Assembly: GCF_001579805.1 (NCBI RefSeq)
Contig: NZ_CP014546.1
Span: 1,364,001-1,428,000 of the forward strand
DNA: 64,000 bases
Direction: 5' to 3'
Source of the DNA: Pseudomonas azotoformans
GTDB taxonomy: Bacteria; Pseudomonadota; Gammaproteobacteria; Pseudomonadales; Pseudomonadaceae
The translations under genes and the position numbers were made by a program. Positions 18,401 to 26,173 of this stretch are shown piece after piece. The notes under the pieces were generated by a model, which saw nothing but the letters and a program-made list of their open reading frames with translations, was not told the DNA's origin and did not search any database. The first letter of the stretch is position 1; the number at the start of each line of letters is the position of its first letter.

Positions 18401-19959
18401 CCCAGGAGCTGATCGACAATCGCGAGGCGTCGTTGAAGCTGCTCGATCAGTGGAGGAGTGCAGGCGGCACCCTCGGGTATGAAGACAAGCTGCTCCGGCT
18501 GTACAAAAGCTTCAACACCTACCTGATGACCTGGACCGCATTCAAACATGTCGCCTATAACACCGCCGTTGAGCGCATCCTCAAAAACCGCGAATCCGAA
18601 GACGTGACCACTCGCCAGCAACTCCCGGCAGACATCCACCTGGCGGTGGAAATGGGCCGGGAAATAGACACCAAACTCAACGCTCTTGCGGGCGCCAAAC
18701 ACGCACTGTCCGGCATGGGCTCGGCCGGTGCCATGGACGCCCGGCAAATCGGAATTTCGGAGCGATTTCACACCCGCTGGGAACTGAAAACCAACGAAAT
18801 CGCCAGCGCCGCTGAACTGTGTATACGTGAGCAAGCCGCTCAAGACATGGCCCAGGCGCGCAATGCCGTCTACGCGGTGGTGGAGCGCGCTACAGCGGCC
18901 AGTAGAAACATGACGCAACTGTTAAAGGACGACCCCCAAGAGGCTCAGTTGGAAACTCTGAGTGCAATGGTCGAGGCATTCCAGAGTGTGCGCAATCGAA
19001 TAGAGGAACTACCCGGCGAGTTTCCAGAACGCATCGACCTCCATGCCCTTGCGGACCTGAAAAGCGTCGTCAACGAATTTCTTCTATTGGCCCAGAGCAA
19101 TATCGGCACCCGGCTTCAGCAGGCCGCCCCTTCAGCGCGCGCACCTGCCAAGCCCTCGACGTCCAGGCCGCACATCAAAACCAGGGTCATCAAAAAGCGC
19201 CCGCGGGATCAGCCCAAAGAACCGCAGGATGTGCCCAAACAGGCGCCTTTGACACTGATCCCGCCGTTGAAGAAACAGGCACCAAAACCCACGAACGACT
19301 ATATCGACATCACCAGCCAAGGGCTCCAACTGACCGGGGAGCTGGACGGTTTTATCAGCGACACGAAAAGGAGCGCTCTGAAGCCGTTTCGGATACCGGC
19401 AGACATGCAGGACATCTTCGATCAGCAAGCATTGAAGATAGAGCAGACGCTCCAGACATTCGAACCGCTGCACGCGTTGGCCAAGCAGGCAGGCAACGCC
19501 CTTCCGGTCGCCAGCTTGAGTGGAGAGCTGCGTGACGGCGCAGCCCGATTGCGCCGAGAGGGCATCCACATCAGAGCCACGCTGCTCAAGCTGCGCAAAC
19601 CCCAACAAGGCTACTTTCTGTGGCTGCTGGAGAACGATCAGGTCCGGGTCACGCGCAATCAAGCGGGCAGAATCAAGACCACACAGTTCAACGACTACTT
19701 CCAGGAGTACTTCATTCTTGATTCAGCCAACAGCGACCAGCCGTTATGGCTGGCGCACTTTCACTACCCCACCCTCAAGACACCGGCCAATCTGTTCACG
19801 GCAGCCCATCTTAAAATCGACGAAACCTACCTAAGGCAACTATCAGCCGATAAACAGTCAACGCTCAATACCCGAACCGCGCTGGATAATCTTCTGCGCA
19901 AGCTCAGCGATCCGGTCGCGCTGGCTGCGTTTTTACGGTTTGAAGAGCGGCGCAGATGA
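15469..19959 (+). CDS. Giant dermonecrotic-toxin-like protein (DUF6543/ToxA_N type), paralogue 2
   Basis: A 1496-aa protein collinear with paralogue 1 at 1679-6298. Shared blocks include 'EHFLTQ' near the N-terminus, 'LPLLALECK', 'GPCLLYRPLL', 'AIFNAASSFL' followed by 'WVWQIFNQLQ', 'YAPVDQRWFQVVGDE' and the C-terminal 'DYFQEYFILD' plus 'LWLAHFHYPT' (Trp1427). The hydrophobic pair falls at residues 715-738 and 760-775, the same coordinates as in paralogue 1. The start at 15469 has GGAG six bases upstream; GTG 15436 and ATG 15457 are in frame but poorer. A small perfect hairpin (15433-15449) lies just upstream. No enzyme motif is recognised. An autotransporter follows 232 bp later, but no sequence evidence links them. 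Confidence 0.75.
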   Translation: MNAKTSVAPPLPSPKPLLEKALLTRLTEDGPTSNEVASLLLRSELSILYPDLNPDLDRTVVGIPIWTFVDNELTCVDIHYTPLTHALVRLALENTQANYLQGEHFLTQQPSAPEPIQLPVDIEQIATLLNELASVFFVAFKEQQLAFWNATGAGLPRWQELADGLAAALNIQEVEGWNADHCDIARGISMYPDKQQRFRHRPDLANIQVCLLDIDSPNDKNLKHLMLAGTAIVQGTFKQTDVLMMYTLEYGYETFPSLQDLATAAQSRLSDSMSSLPLAMRLVEPEGHFFDHMAWALIATQLSAIETEGFSSLETTAPQPQPPSTATEPLELDPDTTRLNMLDGAIPHWLLNASPHDLNDYSQHMLDLSTLYNDVPADLFQLQPINAFAQEKMRNAILADNHPGADTLPLDEIQIIRTESLAVGPFNLANPLESYPQTLGEYALSNTPPYQATVTFKGGQTVPDWLTDSYLTHLSEQVDIGQVYPKLIQDKLIDDPLEAPRQQRFYMQQLRSLLPLLALECKLTHTGNVDEQGCRFINELVNPTPNTPDPVVICPLSIRPSLRISQTFDEVLNIFIIGPRSLQHGPCLLYRPLLENPLVQFPSLQNLKYELHQPGEIRDSILAWLPNRSLSFNYAQYMFPTGLTSAFLISQLANTPLKLFEWGGTPVFSKTELTGDIFAALFAANAKAMAQLADRESLSNAERRWALLEDSAWAIFNAASSFLNGYVATAVWVWQIFNQLQQVLDTPAQSNGLIKWQRLGDVLMALAIVITHKAGPLRRGKAKSADVRGSRPPLPAPPQLRALASDSRALPHRQFSILAVEGTVPRRTPTQWGTYLDEFKVEAPDLRDYAQPQERPPLYDVGQNTYAPVDQRWFQVVGDEDANIHILDPHNSALTGPCLAKTSTGTWRINTDLRLLHSNESLKSKLKASRMLRAQKLLPLEQQREALEQHEKVLKGEMHMLLKSPTTQTLLDQSLSKAQELIDNREASLKLLDQWRSAGGTLGYEDKLLRLYKSFNTYLMTWTAFKHVAYNTAVERILKNRESEDVTTRQQLPADIHLAVEMGREIDTKLNALAGAKHALSGMGSAGAMDARQIGISERFHTRWELKTNEIASAAELCIREQAAQDMAQARNAVYAVVERATAASRNMTQLLKDDPQEAQLETLSAMVEAFQSVRNRIEELPGEFPERIDLHALADLKSVVNEFLLLAQSNIGTRLQQAAPSARAPAKPSTSRPHIKTRVIKKRPRDQPKEPQDVPKQAPLTLIPPLKKQAPKPTNDYIDITSQGLQLTGELDGFISDTKRSALKPFRIPADMQDIFDQQALKIEQTLQTFEPLHALAKQAGNALPVASLSGELRDGAARLRREGIHIRATLLKLRKPQQGYFLWLLENDQVRVTRNQAGRIKTTQFNDYFQEYFILDSANSDQPLWLAHFHYPTLKTPANLFTAAHLKIDETYLRQLSADKQSTLNTRTALDNLLRKLSDPVALAAFLRFEERRR

Positions 19960-20158
19960 GAGTCAGTCAATGTCAGCGCACCTTGCCCCCCCCATCTGCA
20001 AGCCGAAAGGACGCACACCGCGTTTAAGGCTGACTTATAAACGCAATAAAATGCATATCCGTATTTTAAGCTGAGCTTTATTTCTTCCTCCAACAAGGAC
20101 CACTCCCGCAAATCACGGGCCAATGACCTGACAGTTATCCCCCCGCCAGCTCGATAAA

Positions 20159-20188
20159 TTCCCGGCCTCATCCATAAGAGGTCGGGAA
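20159..20188 (+). promoter_or_regulatory. Leader hairpin covering the Shine-Dalgarno of the autotransporter gene
   Basis: Bases 20159-20169 (TTCCCGGCCTC) pair with 20178-20188 (GAGGTCGGGAA), 11 bp with one G-U pair and an 8-base loop, three bases before the ATG at 20192. Both possible Shine-Dalgarno sequences (GAGG and GGGAAG) lie in the 3' arm, so the structure should hinder translation until melted. Confidence 0.6.
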
Positions 20189-20191
20189 GTC

Positions 20192-21475
20192 ATGCCCATA
20201 GCACCCCGCAGAATCGCGCTCTATATCAGCCTTGCCGTTGCCACCAGCCTCCCATTAGCCCAAGCAAGAGGCGACATCGAGTACATGCCGTATTGGTACC
20301 CACCCTACGACGCGCTCGATGATGAATGGTCCTATTCACCCGAAACTGAAGGCGTGCCCATCGATGGCCATTTCACTCGGCAAGCCACCTCCTACAACGG
20401 CTTGCAGGTGGCAAAGGTGCTGGAGCCCGCGCTGACTCGCCTGCTGGAGTCCGGCGAGCTGAACGCCGAGCAGATCAAGGCCCTGGAAAAACTCAACGAC
20501 GAACTCGCGCAGAAACCCGGTGCATTCGGCGCGGCACTTGAGCAACTGGCCGGCAGCCAGAACGCCAACCTGGCGGCGGCCACCCAAAGCACCACCCAGC
20601 AATTGAGCAACCGAGTGCTCTCGACCCTGCGCGAATTGCCCACCAACACTGACAGCCACTTCTGGGTGAAAAACCTCGGCAGCGAAGGTGGCCTCAATAG
20701 CCAACGCGGTACTGCCGGCCTGAATACCGCCAACCAGGGCGTATTGATGGGTGCAGATTGGTCGGTCGACCACGCCTGGCGCGTCGGCGTACTGGGGGCA
20801 AAATCCACTAGCCGTTTCGACACGCGGCGCTTCAGCGCAGACTTGGACAGCTGGCATTTGGGCACTTACGCGGTGCGCCAGGACGGCCCAGTGGCACTGC
20901 GCCTAGGGGCGATCTACAGCAGCCATGCCGGGAAGAACCTGCGCGGTATCGAGATCCTGGATTACAAAGACACGCTCAAGGGCCGCTACAACGCCAACAG
21001 TCAGAATGTCTTCGGCGAAGCGGGCTATCAACTGGGCAATGACGGCTTCAGCGTCGAACCGTTTGCCGGCCTCGGCTACCAGCGCTACAGCCGTGACAGC
21101 TTCAAGGAACAAGGCGGCCCCGCCGCGCTGAACGTCGAGGCGCAAACCCAGCAGAATCTCAGCAGCACCTTTGGCCTGCGCCTGGCCACGGTGTTTCGCT
21201 TCGATAACCAGATGAGCCTGACGCCCCATTTGAGTACAAGCTGGAAACACCTTTATGGCGACGTCGACAGCCAAGTGCGCCAGTCCTTTCGCCAGCGTGG
21301 CATTGACGGCTTCACTGTTCAGGGCGCATCCCTCGACCGCAATAGCCTGGGCCTGCAGGCCGGACTCGATCTGGCATTGTCGACAAACCACACCGTTGGC
21401 TTGGCCTACAGCGCAGAAAACGGCTCCAACAGCAGCAACCAGGGCTTGATAGGCCAGTGGCGGATGCAGTTCTGA
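20192..21475 (+). CDS. Autotransporter-type outer-membrane beta-barrel protein with a short passenger
   Basis: A 427-aa protein. Residues 1-25 form a signal peptide ending near 'LAQARG'. About 125 residues follow that are predicted mostly helical ('LTRLLESGELNAEQIKALEKLNDELAQ'), then a C-terminal barrel of about 270 residues with repeating aromatic-alternating strands ('HFWVKNLGSEGG', 'GVLMGADW', 'WRVGVLGAKS', 'FGEAGYQLG', 'GLAYSAENG') ending in Phe ('QWRMQF'), the classic outer-membrane C-terminus. The barrel resembles the autotransporter translocator domain. The passenger is far shorter than in typical adhesins or proteases. The gene is alone on its transcript, and its start is covered by a hairpin. 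Confidence 0.82.
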   Translation: MPIAPRRIALYISLAVATSLPLAQARGDIEYMPYWYPPYDALDDEWSYSPETEGVPIDGHFTRQATSYNGLQVAKVLEPALTRLLESGELNAEQIKALEKLNDELAQKPGAFGAALEQLAGSQNANLAAATQSTTQQLSNRVLSTLRELPTNTDSHFWVKNLGSEGGLNSQRGTAGLNTANQGVLMGADWSVDHAWRVGVLGAKSTSRFDTRRFSADLDSWHLGTYAVRQDGPVALRLGAIYSSHAGKNLRGIEILDYKDTLKGRYNANSQNVFGEAGYQLGNDGFSVEPFAGLGYQRYSRDSFKEQGGPAALNVEAQTQQNLSSTFGLRLATVFRFDNQMSLTPHLSTSWKHLYGDVDSQVRQSFRQRGIDGFTVQGASLDRNSLGLQAGLDLALSTNHTVGLAYSAENGSNSSNQGLIGQWRMQF

Positions 21476-21489
21476 CCTAATTGCAGGCG

Positions 21490-21516
21490 AAAAAAAAGGG
21501 GAGCACCTGCCCCCCC
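21490..21516 (-). terminator. Terminator of the pyruvate carboxylase operon
   Basis: On the minus strand, GGGG(GC) pairs with (GC)TCCCC around a short loop (bulged U), followed by eight T (complement of the A run at 21490-21497). It lies 30 bp after the pycB stop. Confidence 0.75.
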
Positions 21517-21546
21517 GAGGATTAAACGGTAGTGTCGAAGGCTGGA

Positions 21547-23355
21547 TCAGCCTTCGATTTCAATCAGGATTTCGCCAGGGTTGACCCGGTCGCCCTTGGC
21601 CACATGAACGGCGGTCACCTTGCCGGCAATGGCTGCCTGCACTTCGGTTTCCATCTTCATGGCTTCAGTGATCAGCACGGCCTGGCCGGCCTTGACCACG
21701 TCGCCTTCCTTGACCAGCACGTCGACGATGTTGCCCGGCATTGCAGTGCTGACATGACCCGGCGCGGTGGCGTGCTTGCGGTTGCTGCTGCCGCCGCTGA
21801 CAAACTCGTTGAGCGGTTCGAATACCACTTCTTCCGGCATGCCATCGATGGACAGGTAGAAGTGGCGCTTGCCTTCAGCCTTCACGCCGACACCGGTGAT
21901 GTCCACGCGGTAGCTTTCGCCGTGCACGTCGATGACGAACTCGGTCGGCACGCCTTCGCCACCGGCACGGGCCACGCCGCCGGCTTCTGGGATGGGCAGC
22001 AACACTTCCGGCGCCAGGGTGCCGGCATCGCGCTCTTCGAGGAACTTGCGCCCGATGTCCGGGAACATGGCGTAGGTCAGCACGTCTTCTTCGGACTTGG
22101 CCAACGCACCGATTTCGCCGCGCAGCTTGGTCATTTCCGGCTTGAGCAAATCAGCCGGGCGCACGTCGATCACTTCTTCGCTGCCGATGGCTTGGCGACG
22201 CAACTTCTCGTTCACGGTGCCCGGCGCCTTGCCGTAGCCGCCTTGCAGGTAGAGCTTCACTTCGTTGGTGATGGTCTTGTAACGCTCGCCGGCCAGCACG
22301 TTGAAGAACGCCTGGGTGCCGACGATCTGCGAAGTTGGGGTCACCAGCGGCGGGAAGCCGAGGTCTTCACGCACGCGCGGGATTTCGGCCAGCACTTCGC
22401 TCATGCGGTTGAGGGCGCCCTGCTCTTTCAACTGGTTGGCCAGGTTGGAAATCATCCCGCCCGGCACCTGATTGACTTGCACACGGGTGTCGACAGCGGT
22501 GAATTCGCTTTCGAACTGGTGGTATTTCTTACGCACGGCGTAGAAGTACAGGCCGATTTCCTGCAGCAGTTCCAGGCTCAGGCCGGTGTCGAATTCGCTG
22601 CCTTTAAGGGCGGCGACCATCGACTCGGTCCCTGGGTGGCTGGTGCCCCAGGCGAAGCTGGAAATGGCGGTGTCGATGTGGTCGGCACCGTTTTCGATGG
22701 CCTTGAGTTGGCACATCGCGGCCAAACCAGCGGTGTCATGGGAGTGGATGAAGATCGGCAGGGTCTGCTCGGCCTTCAGCGCCTTGACCAGTTCGCCAGT
22801 GGCGTACGGCGTCAGCAGGCCGGCCATGTCCTTGATCGCGATCGAGTCGCAACCCATGGCTTCCAGTTGCTTGGCCTGGGCCACGAACGCTTCGACGGTA
22901 TGCACCGGGCTGGTGGTATAGGCGATGGTGCCTTGGGCATGTTTGCCGGCTGCTTTTACCGCTTCGATCGCCACGCGCAGGTTACGCACGTCGTTCATCG
23001 CGTCGAAAATGCGGAATACGTCGATACCGTTGACGGCAGCCTTGGCCACGAACGCCTTGACCACGTCGTCGCTGTAGTGGCGGTAGCCCAGCAGGTTCTG
23101 GCCGCGCAGCAGCATTTGCAGGCGAGTGTTGGGCAACGCGGCGCGCAGTTTGCGCAGGCGCTCCCACGGGTCTTCTTTCAGGAAGCGTACGCAGGCGTCG
23201 AAGGTCGCGCCGCCCCAGACTTCCAGGGACCAGTAGCCGACTTTGTCGAGCTTGTCGCAGATCGGCAGCATGTCGTCGGTGCGCATGCGGGTCGCGAGCA
23301 ACGATTGGTGGGCGTCGCGCAGGATGGTGTCGGTGACAAAGATTTTCTTGGACAT
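21547..23355 (-). CDS. pycB: Pyruvate carboxylase subunit B (carboxyltransferase + biotin carrier)
   Basis: A 602-aa subunit that transfers the carboxyl group from carboxybiotin to pyruvate, giving oxaloacetate for the TCA cycle. The N-terminal HMGL-like barrel starts 'TDTILRDAHQSLLATRM'. The metal-binding region contains 'FIHSHDTAGLA'. The C-terminal biotinyl domain carries the target lysine in 'EAMKMETEV'. The start at 23355 (MSKKIF) is chosen because GAGG lies nine bases upstream, overlapping the pycA stop; an in-frame ATG 15 bases earlier lies in that overlap. It is co-transcribed with pycA and followed by a terminator. Oxaloacetate decarboxylase alpha is similar, but no beta/gamma subunits are present. 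Confidence 0.92.
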   Translation of the reverse strand: MSKKIFVTDTILRDAHQSLLATRMRTDDMLPICDKLDKVGYWSLEVWGGATFDACVRFLKEDPWERLRKLRAALPNTRLQMLLRGQNLLGYRHYSDDVVKAFVAKAAVNGIDVFRIFDAMNDVRNLRVAIEAVKAAGKHAQGTIAYTTSPVHTVEAFVAQAKQLEAMGCDSIAIKDMAGLLTPYATGELVKALKAEQTLPIFIHSHDTAGLAAMCQLKAIENGADHIDTAISSFAWGTSHPGTESMVAALKGSEFDTGLSLELLQEIGLYFYAVRKKYHQFESEFTAVDTRVQVNQVPGGMISNLANQLKEQGALNRMSEVLAEIPRVREDLGFPPLVTPTSQIVGTQAFFNVLAGERYKTITNEVKLYLQGGYGKAPGTVNEKLRRQAIGSEEVIDVRPADLLKPEMTKLRGEIGALAKSEEDVLTYAMFPDIGRKFLEERDAGTLAPEVLLPIPEAGGVARAGGEGVPTEFVIDVHGESYRVDITGVGVKAEGKRHFYLSIDGMPEEVVFEPLNEFVSGGSSNRKHATAPGHVSTAMPGNIVDVLVKEGDVVKAGQAVLITEAMKMETEVQAAIAGKVTAVHVAKGDRVNPGEILIEIEG

Positions 23356-23366
23356 TGTTGTATTCC

Positions 23367-24782
23367 TCACAGGCCTGCGTGGGCGGCGATGGCGGCGGCG
23401 ATGGCCAGGGCCAGCTCTTCGGGTTTGCGCTTGATCGAGTAGTTGGTCAGTTCAGGGTGGGCTTCAACGAAGCTGGTGTTGAACTGGCCGCTGCGGAATT
23501 CCGGGTTGCGCAGGATTTCCTGGTAGTAAGCGGCGGTGGTCTTCACGCCTTGCAGGCGCATGTCGTCCAGGGCACGCAGGCCGCGGTCCATGGCTTCTTC
23601 CCAGGTCAACGCCCACACCACCAGTTTCAGGCACATGGAGTCGTAGAACGGCGGGATGGTGTAACCGGTGTAGATCGCCGTGTCGGTGCGCACGCCGGGG
23701 CCGCCGGGTGCGTAGTAACGGGTGATCTTGCCGAAGCTTGGGAGGAAGTTGTTTTTCGGGTCTTCGGCGTTGATGCGGAACTGCAACGCGAAACCACGGT
23801 GCTGGATGTCTTCCTGTTTCACCGACAACGGCAGGCCCGAGGCGATGCGGATCTGCTCGCGGACGATGTCGATCCCGGTGATTTCTTCGGTGATGGTGTG
23901 TTCCACCTGCACGCGGGTGTTCATCTCCATGAAGTACACCTCGCCCTCGGCGAGCAGAAACTCCACGGTGCCAGCGTTCTCGTAGCCCACCGCCTTGGCG
24001 GCGCGTACCGACAGGTCGCCGATGTAGGCGCGCTGTTCTGGGGTCAGTTGCGGGCTTGGAGCGATTTCGATGAGCTTCTGGTTACGACGCTGGATCGAGC
24101 AATCGCGCTCGAACAGATGCACCACGTTGCCGAAGCTGTCACCGAGGATCTGCGCCTCGATGTGCTTGGGATTGACGATGCATTTTTCCAGGAACACTTC
24201 CGCCGAACCGAAGGCCTTAGTGGCTTCGGAGATAACACGGGGGAAGGCTTGTTCAAGTTCTTCGCGGCTGTTGCAACGACGGATACCACGGCCGCCGCCA
24301 CCGGAAGTGGCCTTGAGCATCACTGGGTAACCGATGCGGTCGCCTTCGGTGAGGGCCTCATGGATATCCGCGACGTTGCCTTCGGTGCCCGGCGTGACCG
24401 GCACACCAGCCTTGATCATGCTGCGGCGCGCTTCGGTCTTGTCGCCCATGCGGCGGATCACTTCCGCCGACGGACCAATGAATTTGATACCACGTTCGGC
24501 GCAGATATCCGCCAGTTCGGCGTTTTCCGACAGGAAGCCGTAGCCAGGGTGCAGCGCGTCACAACCGGTTTCCACCGCCAGGTTCACCAGCTTGCGCGGG
24601 TTCAGGTAACCGGCCAGGGGCTCGGCGCCAATGCTGTGGGCTTCGTCGGCACGCTTGACGTGCAAAGCGTGACGGTCGGCGTCGGAGTAGACCGCGACCG
24701 AGCGAATGCCCATCTCGGCGCAGGCACGCACGATGCGTACGGCAATTTCACCACGGTTGGCGATCAGGATCTTTTTTATCAC
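23367..24782 (-). CDS. pycA: Pyruvate carboxylase subunit A (biotin carboxylase)
   Basis: A 471-aa biotin carboxylase that carboxylates biotin on PycB using ATP and bicarbonate. The N-terminal part begins 'KKILIANRGEIAVRIVRAC'; the ATP-grasp glycine-rich loop is 'KATSGGGGRGIRRC'; and the active-site block 'EVYFMEMNTRVQVEHTITEEITG' spans residues near 280-300. Length fits the subunit. The gene is the first of the pycAB operon, 196 bp from the divergent pycR. A 16-bp palindrome in that gap is a candidate operator. Confidence 0.94.
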   Translation of the reverse strand: MIKKILIANRGEIAVRIVRACAEMGIRSVAVYSDADRHALHVKRADEAHSIGAEPLAGYLNPRKLVNLAVETGCDALHPGYGFLSENAELADICAERGIKFIGPSAEVIRRMGDKTEARRSMIKAGVPVTPGTEGNVADIHEALTEGDRIGYPVMLKATSGGGGRGIRRCNSREELEQAFPRVISEATKAFGSAEVFLEKCIVNPKHIEAQILGDSFGNVVHLFERDCSIQRRNQKLIEIAPSPQLTPEQRAYIGDLSVRAAKAVGYENAGTVEFLLAEGEVYFMEMNTRVQVEHTITEEITGIDIVREQIRIASGLPLSVKQEDIQHRGFALQFRINAEDPKNNFLPSFGKITRYYAPGGPGVRTDTAIYTGYTIPPFYDSMCLKLVVWALTWEEAMDRGLRALDDMRLQGVKTTAAYYQEILRNPEFRSGQFNTSFVEAHPELTNYSIKRKPEELALAIAAAIAAHAGL

Positions 24783-24925
24783 TTGGAAATTCCCTTGAGC
24801 CGATTGCTGCGTTCTTCGACCCGCTGGATCCGGGTCGGCGCGTGACCAAATGTTTCATGACAGTCGCGAGACACACACTAAGCCCGCCGAGGGATTAACA
24901 AAAATCAATAATTATTGGGTCGTGC

Positions 24926-24941
24926 ATAAGTAAAGACTTAT
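24926..24941. promoter_or_regulatory. Palindrome in the pycA-pycR intergenic region, candidate PycR operator
   Basis: ATAAGT-AAAG-ACTTAT is a perfect 6+6 inverted repeat between the divergent pycA and pycR genes, 38 bp before the pycR ATG. LysR proteins usually bind a palindrome in this place; no experiment is implied. Confidence 0.5.
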
Positions 24942-24978
24942 AGTTGAACTCATTAGATTCAGCAGGAACGTGCTAAAA

Positions 24979-25953
24979 ATGCGTAAGTCATTGATGCGTA
25001 TGACATTGCGTCAATTGCAGATCTTCAATGAAGTGTGCGATTTGCGCTCCTACAGCCGCGCCGCCGAGGAAATGTCCCTCACACAACCGGCCGTTAGCCT
25101 ACAAATTCGCCAGCTGGAAGAGCTGATCGGGCAGCCGCTGTTCGATTATGTCGGCAAAAAGCTCTACATGACCGAGGCCGCTGAAGCCTTGCAGCGAGCC
25201 AGCCGGGATATTTTCGGGCGCCTGGAAAACCTCGATATGCAGCTGTCGGACATGCAGGGTTCGCTGCAAGGCCAGTTGAAGCTGGCGATTGAATCCAGCG
25301 CCAAGTACTTCGTGCCGCACCTGTTTGCTGCCTTCAAGCGCCAACATCCCGAGGTGCAGTTACACCTCACGGTGGTGAACCGCGCCCAGGTGATTCGCCG
25401 GCTTTCGGACAATCGCGATGACCTGGTGATCATGTCCATGGTGCCTCAGGACATGGGCCTGGAATTCCTGCCATTCCTCAACAATCCGATCGTCGCGGTG
25501 GCGCCACCCGACCATCCGTTGAGCCTGCAAGGGCCGCTGCGCCTGCAGGACCTGGAACCCTACACGCTGCTGCTGCGCGAACCGGGTTCCGGTACGCGAC
25601 TGGCGTGCGAGGAGTATTTCAAGGAGAAACGCGTGCACTTCACCCAGACGGTGGAAGTGGCCTCGGCCGAGGCGCAGCGCGAGTGTGTTTGCGCGGGGTT
25701 GGGCGTGGCGCTACTGACGCGTCATGCGGTCAACATGGAGCTGGCCACCGGCGGGCTCAAGGAGCTGCCGGTGGAAGAGCTGCCGCTGTACCGCAGTTGG
25801 TGCCTGGTGCAAGCCAAGGCCAAGCGCCTGTCACCGGTGGCCCACGCGTTCCTGGGCTTTATCCGCAGCGAGCGGGTGCAGATCAGCGCGCTGGCTGAGC
25901 GTTTCGCTGGGCAGCCGCGGGTGCCTGCCAGTGGAGTTCCGGGTAGTCACTGA
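24979..25953 (+). CDS. pycR: LysR-type regulator of pyruvate carboxylase
   Basis: A 324-aa LysR protein. The winged helix is at residues about 8-65 ('TLRQLQIFNEVCDLRSYSRA', 'LTQPAVSLQIRQLEELIGQPLF'), followed by a periplasmic-binding-like effector domain (about 95-300). It is divergent from pycA, as P. aeruginosa PycR is from its pyruvate carboxylase genes, where it was linked to carboxylase regulation and infection; the symbol is transferred by this synteny. ATG 24979 is preferred over GTG 24970 because AGGA (24964-24967) is too close to the GTG. The 3' end overlaps a small convergent gene by 71 bp. Confidence 0.85.
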   Translation: MRKSLMRMTLRQLQIFNEVCDLRSYSRAAEEMSLTQPAVSLQIRQLEELIGQPLFDYVGKKLYMTEAAEALQRASRDIFGRLENLDMQLSDMQGSLQGQLKLAIESSAKYFVPHLFAAFKRQHPEVQLHLTVVNRAQVIRRLSDNRDDLVIMSMVPQDMGLEFLPFLNNPIVAVAPPDHPLSLQGPLRLQDLEPYTLLLREPGSGTRLACEEYFKEKRVHFTQTVEVASAEAQRECVCAGLGVALLTRHAVNMELATGGLKELPVEELPLYRSWCLVQAKAKRLSPVAHAFLGFIRSERVQISALAERFAGQPRVPASGVPGSH

Positions 25954-26080
25954 TGCTCTGGAGCAGCTGACGCTCCTCGCAACGGTCTTCGATTGCGCGA
26001 CGGAACGCCATGCGGCGCTGGTCTTCCTGCTGACGACGGGTTTTGACGGAGCTGTTGCTGTCTTCGTAGGGCCGGGCCAT
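25883..26080 (-). CDS. Small charged protein, PA3496-like family
   Basis: A 65-aa, very hydrophilic protein opening 'MARPYEDSNSSVKTRRQQED' and continuing 'QRRMAFRRAIEDRCEERQLL'. It resembles, from memory, the short 'PA3496 family putative envelope integrity' proteins of Pseudomonas. A good ribosome site (GGGAG, about seven bases before the ATG) and its position between pycR and the RpiR gene, where other Pseudomonas also carry a small gene, support it. The last 71 bp are antisense to the end of pycR, so the C-terminus may be unconstrained. Function unknown. Confidence 0.65.
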   Translation of the reverse strand: MARPYEDSNSSVKTRRQQEDQRRMAFRRAIEDRCEERQLLQSISDYPELHWQAPAAAQRNAQPAR

Positions 26081-26173
26081 TTGGAGTCTCCCAATGCGAG
26101 TACGGGGAGTTCAGGATGGCCCTGGGCGATGACGGTTTGGCGGCGCGGGGGTTACAAACTGATGAAACTTTGA

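Noticed and set aside
15469..21475. Two-partner secretion of the giant by the adjacent autotransporter barrel
   Set aside because: The giant has no signal peptide or haemagglutinin-type secretion domain, the barrel lacks POTRA domains, and 232 bp with a separate leader hairpin separate the genes.
21532..24845. Long plus-strand frames opposite pycB and pycA (636 and 496 codons)
   Set aside because: Antisense shadows of high-GC genes: His/Gln/Val-rich composition, no ribosome sites, no family resemblance, while the minus-strand proteins are textbook carboxylase subunits.
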